DNA of 64,000 bases from JAOUEA01 sp040882605 (GCA_040882605.1 JBBEAY010000002.1:132272-196271), one strand, 5' to 3'. Numbered from the stretch's first letter, positions 17,171 through 28,545 are shown. The notes: generated by a model not told the origin, from the letters alone. Translations and numbers: made by a program.

Positions 17171-18007
17171 ATGCCTGAGATGCCGGAGGTGCAGGCGCTC
17201 GCGGAGCGGCTCGACGAGATCGTCGCCGGCGCGGCGCTCGACGCGCTCGACATGCTGCAGTTCTCGTCGCTGAAGACCTACGCTCCGCGTCCGGCAGAGG
17301 CGATCGGCCTCACGATCGGGGCGGTGTCACGTCGAGGGAAGTATCTGGTGTTCGAGCTCGATGGAGGCATGCGGGTGCTTGTGCACCTCTCGCAGGGCGG
17401 GCGTGTCGACGTCGAGGCGCTGCCGAAGTCGACGAAGCCACGCGGCGCCGTCTTGCGGGTGCGCGCGCACGACCGCCCGAGCGTGCTCGTGAAGGAATTC
17501 GGCCACGAACGCAAAGCAGGGTGGTGGGTGCTGGCCGCCGACGACGAGGGGCCGCTCGAAAAGCTCGGCCCCGAGATCGTGAGCGACGAGACAGAAGTGC
17601 TGTTCCGCATGAGCGACGACACCCGGCGGGTGCACACGATCTTGCGCGACCAACGCACCGTGACGGGCGTCGGACGCGGCTACAGCGACGACATCCTTCA
17701 CCGCGCGAAGCTCTCGCCGTACGCCTCGCTCGCGAAGCTCGACGCCGCCGAGCGGGATCGCTTGATCACGGCGACGCATGAGATCCTCGCTGAGGCGCTC
17801 GAGGTCGAGCGCGGTCGAAGCGGGGGACTGCCCACGAAGCTCGGCGACCACTTCACCGTGCACAACCGTTCGGGTGAGCCATGCCCGGTGTGCGGGTCCG
17901 ACCTGCGACGCGTGAGCTACGAGTCACACGAGGTCGTCTACTGCCCGGCATGTCAGACCGGCGGCAAGATCCTCGCCGACCGACGCATGAGCCGCCTGCT
18001 CCGCTGA
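17171..18007 (+). CDS. Formamidopyrimidine-DNA glycosylase / endonuclease VIII family (Fpg/Nei)
   Basis: The 278-residue DNA repair glycosylase/AP lyase begins MPEMPEV, so Pro2 is the nucleophile and Glu3 the catalytic acid after Met removal. The conserved Lys is in RRGKYLVFEL. The helix-two-turn-helix segment lies around 150-220. A C-terminal four-Cys zinc finger is present (CPVCGSDLRR, then CPACQTGGK). The family removes oxidised purines or pyrimidines. The sequence alone does not separate Fpg from Nei with certainty. It starts 13 bp after the decarboxylase and is probably co-transcribed. Confidence 0.88.
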   Translation: MPEMPEVQALAERLDEIVAGAALDALDMLQFSSLKTYAPRPAEAIGLTIGAVSRRGKYLVFELDGGMRVLVHLSQGGRVDVEALPKSTKPRGAVLRVRAHDRPSVLVKEFGHERKAGWWVLAADDEGPLEKLGPEIVSDETEVLFRMSDDTRRVHTILRDQRTVTGVGRGYSDDILHRAKLSPYASLAKLDAAERDRLITATHEILAEALEVERGRSGGLPTKLGDHFTVHNRSGEPCPVCGSDLRRVSYESHEVVYCPACQTGGKILADRRMSRLLR

Positions 18008-18021
18008 GGTAGGGTTGACCG

Positions 18022-18567
18022 ATGCGACGTTTCCTCGGAGTCGCGACCGCGGCGGCGATGCTCTCCTCGATTTTCCTGGTGACCGCACCCCAGGTGTGGG
18101 CGTTGTCATGTGTCCCAGAAGATCTCGACGCGCTCACGTTCCACGAGATGATCGATCAGGGAACGACGGGCAAGCAGCGCTACCCGATGATGATCCTCGG
18201 TGTCGCCTCGTCGATCGAGGATGTCGGAGGAGACCCCGACAGCGGCCGGACGATCGCTCGCCTCGACGTCGTGCAACACCCGGCCGGGTACGCGCCGATC
18301 GGATCGCGCGTTCGCTTCTGGCGCGAGTCGCCGGAAGAGTCAACGCTATACAGGTTCCAGTTCAAGGACGGTGGCCGCTACGTGGTGATCGCTCGACGAC
18401 TCGACGACGCGTCGCTCGGCAACGTGGAGTCGGGCGCGGTGGCGTCGGTCGCGAGCGTGCCGTTCGCGATCGTGTCGGGAGGCCTGCTCACGATCGTGGG
18501 TGCGGGGGTGCTGCGACTGTTCGCGCCGGGATTCTGGCGCTACGACGCACGAGAGCCCAACCCCTGA
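18022..18567 (+). CDS. Secreted or membrane-anchored protein of unknown function
   Basis: The 181-residue protein has an N-terminal signal peptide (hydrophobic stretch about 8-27, likely cleavage after VWA). A beta-rich extracytoplasmic domain contains LTFHEMIDQG and a VIARRL strand. A second hydrophobic helix near the C-terminus (about 146-166) is followed by a short cytoplasmic tail. The ATG lies six bases behind a TAGGGT box with no ribosome site, so it has its own leaderless-type promoter 14 bp after the glycosylase stop. I do not recognise a characterised family. Confidence 0.65.
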   Translation: MRRFLGVATAAAMLSSIFLVTAPQVWALSCVPEDLDALTFHEMIDQGTTGKQRYPMMILGVASSIEDVGGDPDSGRTIARLDVVQHPAGYAPIGSRVRFWRESPEESTLYRFQFKDGGRYVVIARRLDDASLGNVESGAVASVASVPFAIVSGGLLTIVGAGVLRLFAPGFWRYDAREPNP

Positions 18568-18580
18568 CGTCCGTGCTCTC

Positions 18581-19645
18581 TCAGCGGCGGGGGCGGAGCA
18601 CGCCTCGGTCCGAGGACCACATCGCGTACGGCGCGTCGGTGAGCTCGGCGAGCTCGAGCAGCACGGTGTCGTAGTTCACGCGCCAGCCCGCGAAGTCGCG
18701 CCATGCCTGATCTCGGTCGGGTCTGATCGCGACACCGGATCCGCCGAGGTCGTCCATGGCGTCTTCCCATTCTTGTCGAGTGATCGAGATGGCAGCATCG
18801 GGCGATGGCTGCGCATCGAAGCGGAAGCCGAACCCCCCGGCGATGCGCTGCAGCGACAGGTAGCCAGCACGGATGCAGATGTCGGCCTGCACGTCGTGGG
18901 GCGCGTCGATGCTCGAGATCGTGAGAGCAGCGCCGTCGAGCACGGCGCCGGCCGCGGTGACCCACGAGTGGTCGGTCTGGGGCGACCGGAAGAATGCGAG
19001 CGCAGAGAACGAGGTGTGCGTCTCCTCGACGTCGACGAACCACCGTTCCCACTCGATCCAGACCTCGTGCAGCTCGGACATGCGCTCCAAGCGCCAGAAT
19101 CGCAAGACCATCTCGACGCCCGAGGGCGGCTCGCCCGCGCGCACCGCGAGCGCAGTAACGCCCTGTTCGCGCCGGGAGAAGGCTGCGTTGATGCTCGGCA
19201 GGTATGTGATGAGCAGGGCTACGAGGAACAGCCCGATCGCTGCCTCGGTGAACGAGACCATCATCAGCCAGAATTGACTCGGCCTCAGGAACCCGAGCGT
19301 GAACAACGAGGACCCCGACAGCTCCAGGGCCACCGAGGCGCTGGTCGCGCCGTCGAGTCCCCAGAAGATCGCCGCGTAGCCGAGGAACGTCAGGCTTATC
19401 CACGCGACCAGCAGTCCGAGTATGCCGAGGGGAGCGTAGGTGGCGAGCACACGATCGCGCCGCTCGAACGACATCGACGCCGGGGTGGCCAGGTCATAGA
19501 CGCGCCGGAGCCCGGCGAACACCGCTCGCGTGATCGTCGACGTCGCCTCTCGCGGTATCACGACGGTCTTCACCGCGGAGATCAACGCAGCCGCCACGAG
19601 CACGAGCCCCACCGCGACCGAAGCGATGCGCAACGCCAGCTCCAT
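18581..19645 (-). CDS. Ion-channel-like (2-TM channel fold) membrane protein
   Basis: The 354-residue protein has an N-terminal helix and then a second membrane block. In that block a pore-helix-like segment ends in SSLFTLGF and leads into a long inner helix (about 120-150). This is the layout of two-TM potassium channels, but the selectivity sequence TVGYG reads FTLGF, so K+ selectivity is doubtful. A soluble C-terminal domain of about 190 residues follows (WRLERMSELHEVWIEW onward). The gene is convergent with the preceding secreted protein and separate from the drug-exporter genes on its other side. Confidence 0.65.
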   Translation of the reverse strand: MELALRIASVAVGLVLVAAALISAVKTVVIPREATSTITRAVFAGLRRVYDLATPASMSFERRDRVLATYAPLGILGLLVAWISLTFLGYAAIFWGLDGATSASVALELSGSSLFTLGFLRPSQFWLMMVSFTEAAIGLFLVALLITYLPSINAAFSRREQGVTALAVRAGEPPSGVEMVLRFWRLERMSELHEVWIEWERWFVDVEETHTSFSALAFFRSPQTDHSWVTAAGAVLDGAALTISSIDAPHDVQADICIRAGYLSLQRIAGGFGFRFDAQPSPDAAISITRQEWEDAMDDLGGSGVAIRPDRDQAWRDFAGWRVNYDTVLLELAELTDAPYAMWSSDRGVLRPRR

Positions 19646-19740
19646 GCCGCGATGCTGTCAGACGGCGGGCAACGACGCTCGCGACTAGCGAGTCCTCGAC
19701 GCGATCACGTGGGCCGCGCTCTGAAGCACCAGGCCCGGAG

Positions 19741-21324
19741 TCAGGCCTCGACTGCGACCGGCACTTCTCCCGGCACCCTCACGACCACGGCATGACGCCC
19801 GGGTATGAACCGGTTCGCCACCACGGCCGCCGTGAGCAGCGCGAGCCCTGCGACGATCAGGGCGAGCCGGAACCCGCTCATGAACGCGTCACCGAACGCG
19901 CGACCGACCGCCGCCGCCTGGTCGGGTCGAAGGCCGAGCGCGCCGACGTCGAGCTGTCCGTGCCCTGCGGCCGACGAGATCGACGCCTGCTGCGACGCTG
20001 AGAGGCCGAGCCGGTCCAGGCTCGGCGCGAGCACCGCTTCGAGCCTCGTGAACAAGATCGTGCCGAACAGCGCGATGCCGAACACCCCGCCGACCTCGCG
20101 GCTCGTGTTAGTCATCGCCGAGCCGAGGCCGGCACGTTGCGGCCCGACCGAGTTCATGACCGTGGCCGTCATGGGCGCCATCGTCGAGCCCATGCCGTGG
20201 CCCATGATCGCGAACAGCACCCCCATGACCCAATACGGCGTGTCGGCCGTGATGAGCGAGAGCGCGACGAGCCCCCCGCCCGCGAGGATCAGTCCGTAGG
20301 TCATCGGCGCCCGCGACCCATGCTTCGAAGCGTAGCGGCCGGAGTTCGGCGCGGTCACGACGATCATCAACGTCATCGGCAGGAACCGCACACCGGTCTC
20401 GAACGCCGAATATCCACGCAGGAACGGGTTCTGCATGAACAGGCTGAGGAAGAAGAATGTCGCGAACATGCCGAGCGACACCGAGAACGCGACGAGGTTG
20501 CCAGCCGAGAACTCCGGGATGCGGAAGAACGACAGCGGCATCATCGCGTGCGGGTTGCGGCCTTCCCATGTGAGGAAGGCGACACCGAGCAGCCCACCTC
20601 CCACGAGTCCGGCGATGATGATCGGGTCGCTCCAGCCGCGCTGGTTGGCCTCGATCAGGGAGTAAGTGAGGGCGAACAGCGTCGCGGTGCCGAGCGCCAG
20701 GCCGACGACATCGAGGCTGCGCGCCTCCTCGGAGCGGGACTCACGCACGGTACGTGTCGCGACCACGAAGGCCACGATGCCGATCGGCACGTTGAGGAAG
20801 AACACCGATTCCCAGCCAAGATGCTCGACCATGTAACCGCCGAGCGTGGGGCCGAGCGCGAGCGCCAGGCCCGACACACCTGCCCACAGGCCGATCGCCT
20901 TAGCCCGCTCGTGCGGTGGGAACGTCACCGTGAGGATCGACAGTGTGCCCGGCATCAGCAGGGCGGCGCCGATGCCCTGTACCGCCCGCGCGCCGATCAG
21001 CTCCAGGCTGCTCGACGCGAGCCCGCACGCGAGCGACGACAGAGTGAAGACCGCGAGGCCCGTCAGGAACACACGCTTGCGCCCATAGCGATCGCCGAGG
21101 ATGCCACCGGTGAGCAGTAGCGAGGCGAAGGCGAGCACGTAGCCGTCAACGATCCACTGCAGGTCGGAGATGCTCGCGCCGAGCTGTTGGTTGAGCGTGG
21201 GCAACGCCACGTTCACCACGGTGTTGTCGATCATCACCATCGCAAGCGCGAAGCACATCGTGAGCAGCACGATCACTTTTTCGCGCGCGTTCTCACCTTC
21301 GAAGCCGAACAGCCCCACGGGCAC
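19741..21324 (-). CDS. DHA2-family (14-TM) MFS drug exporter
   Basis: The 527-residue proton-driven multidrug exporter is of the EmrB/QacA type. About 14 hydrophobic segments are visible. Motif A reads GDRYGRKRVF, and the motif C-like GPTLGGY is present. TM1 has DNTVVNVALP with the acidic residue typical of DHA2 proteins. GTG at 21324 is preceded by GAGAAGGG; a second GTG two codons on is possible. Together with the ABC pair just upstream on the same strand, it forms a drug-export region. Confidence 0.88.
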   Translation of the reverse strand: MPVGLFGFEGENAREKVIVLLTMCFALAMVMIDNTVVNVALPTLNQQLGASISDLQWIVDGYVLAFASLLLTGGILGDRYGRKRVFLTGLAVFTLSSLACGLASSSLELIGARAVQGIGAALLMPGTLSILTVTFPPHERAKAIGLWAGVSGLALALGPTLGGYMVEHLGWESVFFLNVPIGIVAFVVATRTVRESRSEEARSLDVVGLALGTATLFALTYSLIEANQRGWSDPIIIAGLVGGGLLGVAFLTWEGRNPHAMMPLSFFRIPEFSAGNLVAFSVSLGMFATFFFLSLFMQNPFLRGYSAFETGVRFLPMTLMIVVTAPNSGRYASKHGSRAPMTYGLILAGGGLVALSLITADTPYWVMGVLFAIMGHGMGSTMAPMTATVMNSVGPQRAGLGSAMTNTSREVGGVFGIALFGTILFTRLEAVLAPSLDRLGLSASQQASISSAAGHGQLDVGALGLRPDQAAAVGRAFGDAFMSGFRLALIVAGLALLTAAVVANRFIPGRHAVVVRVPGEVPVAVEA

Positions 21325-21389
21325 CCCTTCTCGATCGCGTTGCTAGGGGTCTCGAACGCCGGGCCGCGCGCAGATGTTCCGCGTGAGGG

Positions 21390-22250
21390 TCAGTCGAGCT
21401 TGCGGTAAAGCCGAACCGCGAGCGGCACGAAGACGATCAGCAGCCCCACGATCCACAGGACCGACTTCAGCAGCAGACCCTCGAACGTGTCGATCGGCAG
21501 CCCTGTGTCTGAGTCCAGGATGCCGATCTCGCCGAGCGAGAGATACCTGGCGAGGTCGCACCAAATCGTGACTGGGTTGTTCTCGGCGACCGGCTGTAAA
21601 AACGACGCCATGCCGGCCACCGGCACGAACGCCGAGCTCAAGAACACGACCGGGAAGACCCACGTGAAAGATGCGGCCTGCACGGCCTCGACTTGCTTCA
21701 GCGCGAGGCCGATGCACGCCGAGATCCACGAGAACGCGAAGCCGACCGTCAGCACCAACACCACCACACCCAGCGCAGGGACGAGCCCGTTCTCGAAGCG
21801 GAAGCCGACCAGGTAGCCGATGCCGATGACGACCGTGACCAACACGAAGTTCTTCATGAGGTCTGAGGTGGTGCGGCCGACCAGCACGGCCGACCGGGCC
21901 ATCGGGAGCGAGCGGAACCGATCGATGATGCCCTTCTTGAGATCCTCCGCCAACCCGATGGCGGTCGTGGTCGCCCCGAAGATCGCGTTCTGCACGAAGA
22001 TGCCCGGCATCAGGAACAACACGTAGTCGACCGGCAGATCGGCGAGCTGGTTCTCGTAGATGTAGCGGAAGAGCAGCACGAACATGACGGGCTGCACCAG
22101 CTCGAAGATGAACACCGTCGGTACGCGGGTGAGCGTCACGAGATTGCGCCTTGCCACCAGGAGGCCGTCGTTCAAGGCGAGCGCGACACGAGCGCTGACG
22201 CCGGCGGGAGCCCTTCGGTCGGTCGGAGCCTGCTGCAGGGTCGCGCTCAC
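21390..22250 (-). CDS. ABC-2 type exporter permease (DrrB-like)
   Basis: The 286-residue integral membrane subunit is predicted to have six helices. The family pattern is visible in the long cytoplasmic N-terminus, in LVQPVMFVLLFRYIYE and in the C-terminal SLFVPLAVRLYRK-like end. It follows the ATPase gene with GTGA overlap, so the two are translationally coupled. DrrAB-type systems export daunorubicin-like drugs or lipids; the cargo here is unknown. Confidence 0.85.
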   Translation of the reverse strand: MSATLQQAPTDRRAPAGVSARVALALNDGLLVARRNLVTLTRVPTVFIFELVQPVMFVLLFRYIYENQLADLPVDYVLFLMPGIFVQNAIFGATTTAIGLAEDLKKGIIDRFRSLPMARSAVLVGRTTSDLMKNFVLVTVVIGIGYLVGFRFENGLVPALGVVVLVLTVGFAFSWISACIGLALKQVEAVQAASFTWVFPVVFLSSAFVPVAGMASFLQPVAENNPVTIWCDLARYLSLGEIGILDSDTGLPIDTFEGLLLKSVLWIVGLLIVFVPLAVRLYRKLD

Positions 22251-23254
22251 GCGTCCTTCTTCCTTCTGCGCCTGCGCGAAGCAGGCGTGACATCGGCGTC
22301 GCCGTCGCTCTCGGCGCCGCGGCCCGTGAGGGACAGGAACACGTCGTCGAGCGTCGGGCGGTGCAGGGCGATGTCGGCCACCCAGATCTTGCCCTCATCG
22401 AGTCTGCGCACGCTGTCGCGCAGCGCAGCGAAGCCGTCGCTGCCCACAGGGATGCGCATCAGACGGGCATCTTCGTCGATGGTGGGCGCGCCCGCACCGA
22501 CCCCCGTGAGAGCCGCGGACACGCGGGGCAGATCGGCTCGATCGTCGACGTGCAGCTCGAGCACTTGACCGCCGATCTGATCCTTCAGCTCGTCGGATGT
22601 GCCCTCGGCGATCACAGTGCCGACGTCGATCACGGCGATGCGATCGGCGAGCTGATCGACTTCGTCGAGGTATTGCGTGGTGAGCAGCAGCGTCGTGCCC
22701 TCGCTCTGCAGCTCGCGGATGAAGTCCCACACATCGATGCGGCTGCGAGGGTCGAGGCCGGTCGTCGGCTCGTCGAGGAACAAGACGTCGGGGCGGCCCA
22801 CGAGGCTGGCCGCGACATCGAGCCGGCGACGCATGCCGCCCGAGTACGTCTTGGCGGCACGGTCGGCGGCGTCGGAGAGCCCGAAGCGCTCGAGCACCTC
22901 GCCGCCCCGGCGCCGAGCTTCGGCCTTGGGCAGGTGGTAGAGCCGCCCGACGAGCTCCAGGTTCTCGAGACCCGTGAGGTTCTCGTCGACAGCGGCGCTC
23001 TGGCCGGCGAGCCCGATGCGGAAGCGCAGCTCCTCGGCGTCGCGCACGACGTCGAGGCCGTCGACCTCTGCCCGTCCGGCCGTCGGGGTCAGCAGCGTCG
23101 TGAGGATGCGGACGCCCGTGGTCTTGCCGGCGCCGTTCGGTCCGAGCAGGCCGAAGACCGTGCCCTTGTACACCTCGAGGTCGATGCCCTTGAGCGCCTC
23201 GACCTCGCCGAAGCGTTTGGCGAGCTGCTCGGTGCGGATGATCGGAGAGGCCAT
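22247..23254 (-). CDS. ABC transporter ATP-binding protein (DrrA-like)
   Basis: The 335-residue ATPase has Walker A GPNGAGKTTG, signature YSGGMRRRLDVA and Walker B VLFLDEPTTGLD. The Gly-rich C-terminal region (about 220-320) is typical of the DrrA family. Its gene is divergent from the MBL-rhodanese gene, with only about 55 bp between the two starts, and is the first gene of the exporter pair. Confidence 0.9.
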   Translation of the reverse strand: MASPIIRTEQLAKRFGEVEALKGIDLEVYKGTVFGLLGPNGAGKTTGVRILTTLLTPTAGRAEVDGLDVVRDAEELRFRIGLAGQSAAVDENLTGLENLELVGRLYHLPKAEARRRGGEVLERFGLSDAADRAAKTYSGGMRRRLDVAASLVGRPDVLFLDEPTTGLDPRSRIDVWDFIRELQSEGTTLLLTTQYLDEVDQLADRIAVIDVGTVIAEGTSDELKDQIGGQVLELHVDDRADLPRVSAALTGVGAGAPTIDEDARLMRIPVGSDGFAALRDSVRRLDEGKIWVADIALHRPTLDDVFLSLTGRGAESDGDADVTPASRRRRRKKDA

Positions 23255-23309
23255 GCCCCTTCACCATATCGGCGAGTTGCAACATCGCCACCTGGGTATC
23301 GTCGCCCCT

Positions 23310-24707
23310 GTGTTCCTGCATCAGTTCCACCTAGAAAGCTTGGGTCACGCGTCGTACCTGATCGGAGACGAGTCGACCGGCAAGGCGCTCGTGCTCGATC
23401 CGCAGCGCGACGTTCGCCTCTACTTCGAGGTGGCCCGCGAACACGGATCGCGCATCGCATTTGCGATCGATACCCACGGGCACAACGACTACCTCTCGGG
23501 CATCTCCGAGATCGCCGCGCGGGCGCCGGGACTCGCTGTCCTTGCTTCGGCCGAGGGGAAGTTCGGGTACGGGCATCGTCCGGTGAAGGACGGCGAGGTC
23601 GTCGAGATGGGCGATGTGGCCTTCGAGGTGATGCACACCCCCGGCCACACACCCGAGCACGTGAGCCTGCTGGTGCGCGACCGGGCCGTCGGCGAGGACC
23701 CCGCCGTGCTGCTGTCGGGCGGCGCTCTGCTCGTCGGTGACGTCGCCCGCCCAGACCTGCTCGGCGGCGCCGCGCAGACGCGCGACAGCGCCGCAGCCAT
23801 GTGCGAGATGCTGCAGACGAAGATCCTGGAGCTGCCAGACCACGTGGAGGTGTTTCCGACCCATGTGGCGGGGTCTCTCTGCGGAGCCAACATCGGCGCG
23901 CGTCTGTCGACCACGATCGGGTACGAACGCCGCACGAACCCGATGTTGAAGCGCCTCACGAGCGAAGACATCTTCGTGCGCGAGTGCATGGATCTGCAGG
24001 ATCTTCCCGCTGTGCCTCCTTACTGGAAGCGCATGCGCCCCGAGAACATGGCGGGCCCCCCGCTCCTCGGCATGCTGGCCGAGCCGCCCGCCCTCGACGT
24101 CGAGCAGGTCGCGGAGGTCCAGGCCAAGGGCGCCCTCGTGCTCGACACGCGCCAGCCCGAGTCGTTCGCGGGTGGCCACGTTCCCGGCGCGGTCAACGTC
24201 GGTCTCGGCGGCTCGTTCTCGACGTGGGCAGGCACGATCCTGCCCGACGGCGCCGATGTGGTGCTCGTACTCGATCGCGCCGACGATCTGTGGGAAGCCA
24301 CCTGGCAGCTCCTGCGCATCGGCTACCGGCCGCCCGTCGGTTGGCTCAGCGGGGGCATGGCCGACTGGCGAACGTCTGGGCACCGGATCGTGACGCTCGA
24401 TCAGCTCTCGGTGCACGAGGCTCGCGACCGCGTCGCGAATGGCGAGCTCATGCTTCTCGACGTGCGCCAACCGGGGGAGTGGCGTGAGGGCCACGCCGAA
24501 GAGGCGACGTTCCTGACGGCGGCGGAGCTCCCGTCGCGACTCGCCGAAGTACCGCGCGATCGTCCCGTTGCGGTGGTCTGCGGCAGCGGCTTCCGTTCGT
24601 CGGTGGCCACGAGCCTGCTCGTGGCCAACGGTCGCGACGCGGTCACGGTCGTCGGCGGCATGACCGCATGGAAGGCGGCAGGCCTCCCCATCGTTCCTGA
24701 ACCTTGA
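23310..24707 (+). CDS. MBL-fold hydrolase with two rhodanese domains (persulfide dioxygenase-like)
   Basis: The 465-residue protein has an N-terminal metallo-beta-lactamase fold with the metal motif DTHGHNDYLSG and HTPGHTPEHVS. Two rhodanese domains follow. The first (about 265-350) keeps DTRQPESFAGGHVPGA but has no catalytic Cys at the loop position. The second (about 375-460) has VVCGSGFRSS, a six-residue active loop with Cys. This architecture is associated with sulfide and persulfide oxidation or sulfur transfer. The GTG at 23310 matches the usual N-terminus (VFLHQFHLESLGHASYL). The frame is open further upstream but overlaps the divergent ABC gene. Confidence 0.85.
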   Translation: MFLHQFHLESLGHASYLIGDESTGKALVLDPQRDVRLYFEVAREHGSRIAFAIDTHGHNDYLSGISEIAARAPGLAVLASAEGKFGYGHRPVKDGEVVEMGDVAFEVMHTPGHTPEHVSLLVRDRAVGEDPAVLLSGGALLVGDVARPDLLGGAAQTRDSAAAMCEMLQTKILELPDHVEVFPTHVAGSLCGANIGARLSTTIGYERRTNPMLKRLTSEDIFVRECMDLQDLPAVPPYWKRMRPENMAGPPLLGMLAEPPALDVEQVAEVQAKGALVLDTRQPESFAGGHVPGAVNVGLGGSFSTWAGTILPDGADVVLVLDRADDLWEATWQLLRIGYRPPVGWLSGGMADWRTSGHRIVTLDQLSVHEARDRVANGELMLLDVRQPGEWREGHAEEATFLTAAELPSRLAEVPRDRPVAVVCGSGFRSSVATSLLVANGRDAVTVVGGMTAWKAAGLPIVPEP

Positions 24708-24708
24708 G

Positions 24709-24744
24709 TTGACATCGCTACCTCATCGTGGCTACATGTAGCCA
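24709..24744 (+). promoter_or_regulatory. Promoter and 16-bp palindromic operator of the toxin-antitoxin operon
   Basis: A consensus TTGACA -35 box (24709-24714) starts one base after the preceding stop codon. An 18-bp spacer leads to TACATG (24733-24738) as -10. The -10 is buried in a perfect palindrome, TGGCTACATGTAGCCA (24729-24744), whose last base is the A of the antitoxin ATG. An autorepressor bound there would cover the -10 box, the transcript start and the start codon. Confidence 0.7.
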
Positions 24745-25001
24745 TGAAGCGTGTGAAGATCGCGGAGTTGAAGGATCAGTTGTCCCGGCACCTCCGCGCG
24801 GTTGAGAACGGCGCCGAGGTCGAGGTCACCGACCGCGATCGTCCGATCGCCCGGATCGTGCCGGTGAGCCGCGCGGGGAGCTCACTCGTCGTTCGGCCGC
24901 CGAAGCACCCGTTCTCCACTGTCAGTGGCAGGCGCCACGCTCCCGCGCGATGGAACGTGAGCTCGCTCGATCTGCTGCTGGAGGAACGGCAGGGGCGTTG
25001 A
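24744..25001 (+). CDS. Phd/YefM-type antitoxin (VapB-like)
   Basis: This 85-residue antitoxin has the Phd/YefM fold. The N-terminal DNA-binding part reads MKRVKIAELKDQLSRHLRAV, then VTDRDRPIARIVP, the standard strand of the family. The C-terminal tail, rich in Arg and Leu, would wrap around the toxin. The mRNA is probably leaderless. The TGA stop is inside the toxin start (TTGA). It should neutralise the PIN toxin and repress the operon at the palindrome that overlaps its own start codon. Confidence 0.85.
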   Translation: MKRVKIAELKDQLSRHLRAVENGAEVEVTDRDRPIARIVPVSRAGSSLVVRPPKHPFSTVSGRRHAPARWNVSSLDLLLEERQGR

Positions 25002-25408
25002 ACGTCTATGTCGACTCATCGGTCTTGCTGCGGGTCGTGCTCGGCGAACGCGGACGGCTGAAGATCTGGCCGAAGATCTCCGCAGTCGTGGCGAGCGAGC
25101 TCATCACGTTGGAATGTCTCCGCACCATCGATCGCGCCCGTATCCACCTCGGACTCGCCGACCAGGAGGTCGCCGATCGTAGGGCGGCTCTGATGGAGAC
25201 GCTCGAGACCTTCAACCTGGTTCCCGTCGCACCTCCGGTCCTGGAGCGAGCGGCCGAGCCATTTCCCACCATGCTTGGATCACTCGACTCGATCCACCTG
25301 GCGAGCGCCTTGCTTGTGCGGGATCGGTTCGAGGATCTCTCGTTCGCGACGCACGACCAGGTGCTCGCGATAGCGGCGAGGGCAGTCGGTTTCCGCGTGC
25401 ACGGATGA
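24998..25408 (+). CDS. PIN-domain ribonuclease toxin (VapC-like)
   Basis: The 136-residue PIN protein has the acidic residues of the nuclease site in order: Asp in VYVDSSV, Glu in LITLECLR, Asp in GSLDSIHLAS and Asp in FATHDQVLA. VapC toxins cleave specific tRNAs or rRNA and stop translation. I choose the TTG at 24998, which overlaps the antitoxin stop as TTGA and places the first Asp at residue 5 as in the family; the frame is open to an ATG at 24950. The pair sits between the sulfur enzyme and lon. Lon typically degrades such antitoxins, which makes the neighbourhood notable. Confidence 0.82.
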   Translation: MNVYVDSSVLLRVVLGERGRLKIWPKISAVVASELITLECLRTIDRARIHLGLADQEVADRRAALMETLETFNLVPVAPPVLERAAEPFPTMLGSLDSIHLASALLVRDRFEDLSFATHDQVLAIAARAVGFRVHG

Positions 25409-25469
25409 CACAGCCCTGCTGCCCATCTTCCCCTTCAGGGATAGTGGAGGGTATCGCGGGCATGCGGCG

Positions 25470-25485
25470 TGTAATGACGATTACA
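25470..25485. promoter_or_regulatory. Palindromic operator candidate upstream of lon
   Basis: TGTAAT-GACG-ATTACA is a perfect inverted repeat with a four-base spacer, AT-rich against a very GC-rich background, 85 bp before the lon start. It is not the HAIR element or a ClgR box as I know them. A winged-helix or TetR-type repressor is a possible ligand. Confidence 0.5.
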
Positions 25486-25570
25486 ACCTGGGAATAGCTT
25501 CCTGGGGTCTATTCGTTGTCGCACCTGCAAGGCGGCTCCGGCCGCATTCCTGCCCTCGAGGGAGAACGAC

Positions 25571-27945
<2,375 letters not shown>

Positions 27946-27949
<4 letters not shown>

Positions 27950-28545
27950 ACCTAGCGATCTTCGGGGCGACCGGCGGCACCGGTCGCCTCCTGCTGGCTC
28001 AGGCCCTCGAGCGTGGTCACTCCGTGACCGCGTTCGTCCGTTCCACGCCGACGGACGACGCGCTCGCTGGCGCCGACCGAGTGGTCACGGGCGACGCTCG
28101 CAATGAGGCGGCCGTGGCCTCGGCGCTCCGCGACGCCGAGGCCGTCGTCTCGGCGATGGGTCCGAAGGGACCCGATCCGGCAAGCGTCTACTCCAACGCG
28201 ATCGGCACGTTGACCCAGTCGATGGTCGCTGCCGGCGCGCGACGGCTCGTGATCTCTGCGAACTCGAGGGTGCTGGACGACCGTCCCCTCGAGGGTCCGT
28301 ACGCCGCCGTCTCCCAGGAGCACCGCGACGCGCTCGCGTGCCTGCAGGTCGCCGACCTCGATTGGACGATGGTCGCGACGCCGATGCTCTGCGACGACGA
28401 ACCGCGAGGCTCGTACGAGGTCGTCGTCGGCGATCGGGGAAATGGGAAGTCGATCACGCGCGCCGACTTCGCGGCCGCGATGCTCGACGCTCTCGACCAC
28501 GCCGAGTGGTCCGGTCATGTCGTCGACGTTTCGAACGCCCCCTGA
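27946..28545 (+). CDS. NAD(P)-binding NmrA/SDR-a-like reductase
   Basis: The 199-residue Rossmann protein has the N-terminal motif FGATGGTGRLL, followed by VTAFVRS and a VVSAMGPKG segment typical of atypical SDRs such as flavin reductase/biliverdin reductase-like and NmrA-like proteins. There is no YxxxK pair. It probably reduces or senses NAD(P)H; the substrate is unknown. The GTG start overlaps the lon stop, and a TAACCT box seven bases upstream, inside lon, could give a leaderless transcript of its own. Confidence 0.75.
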
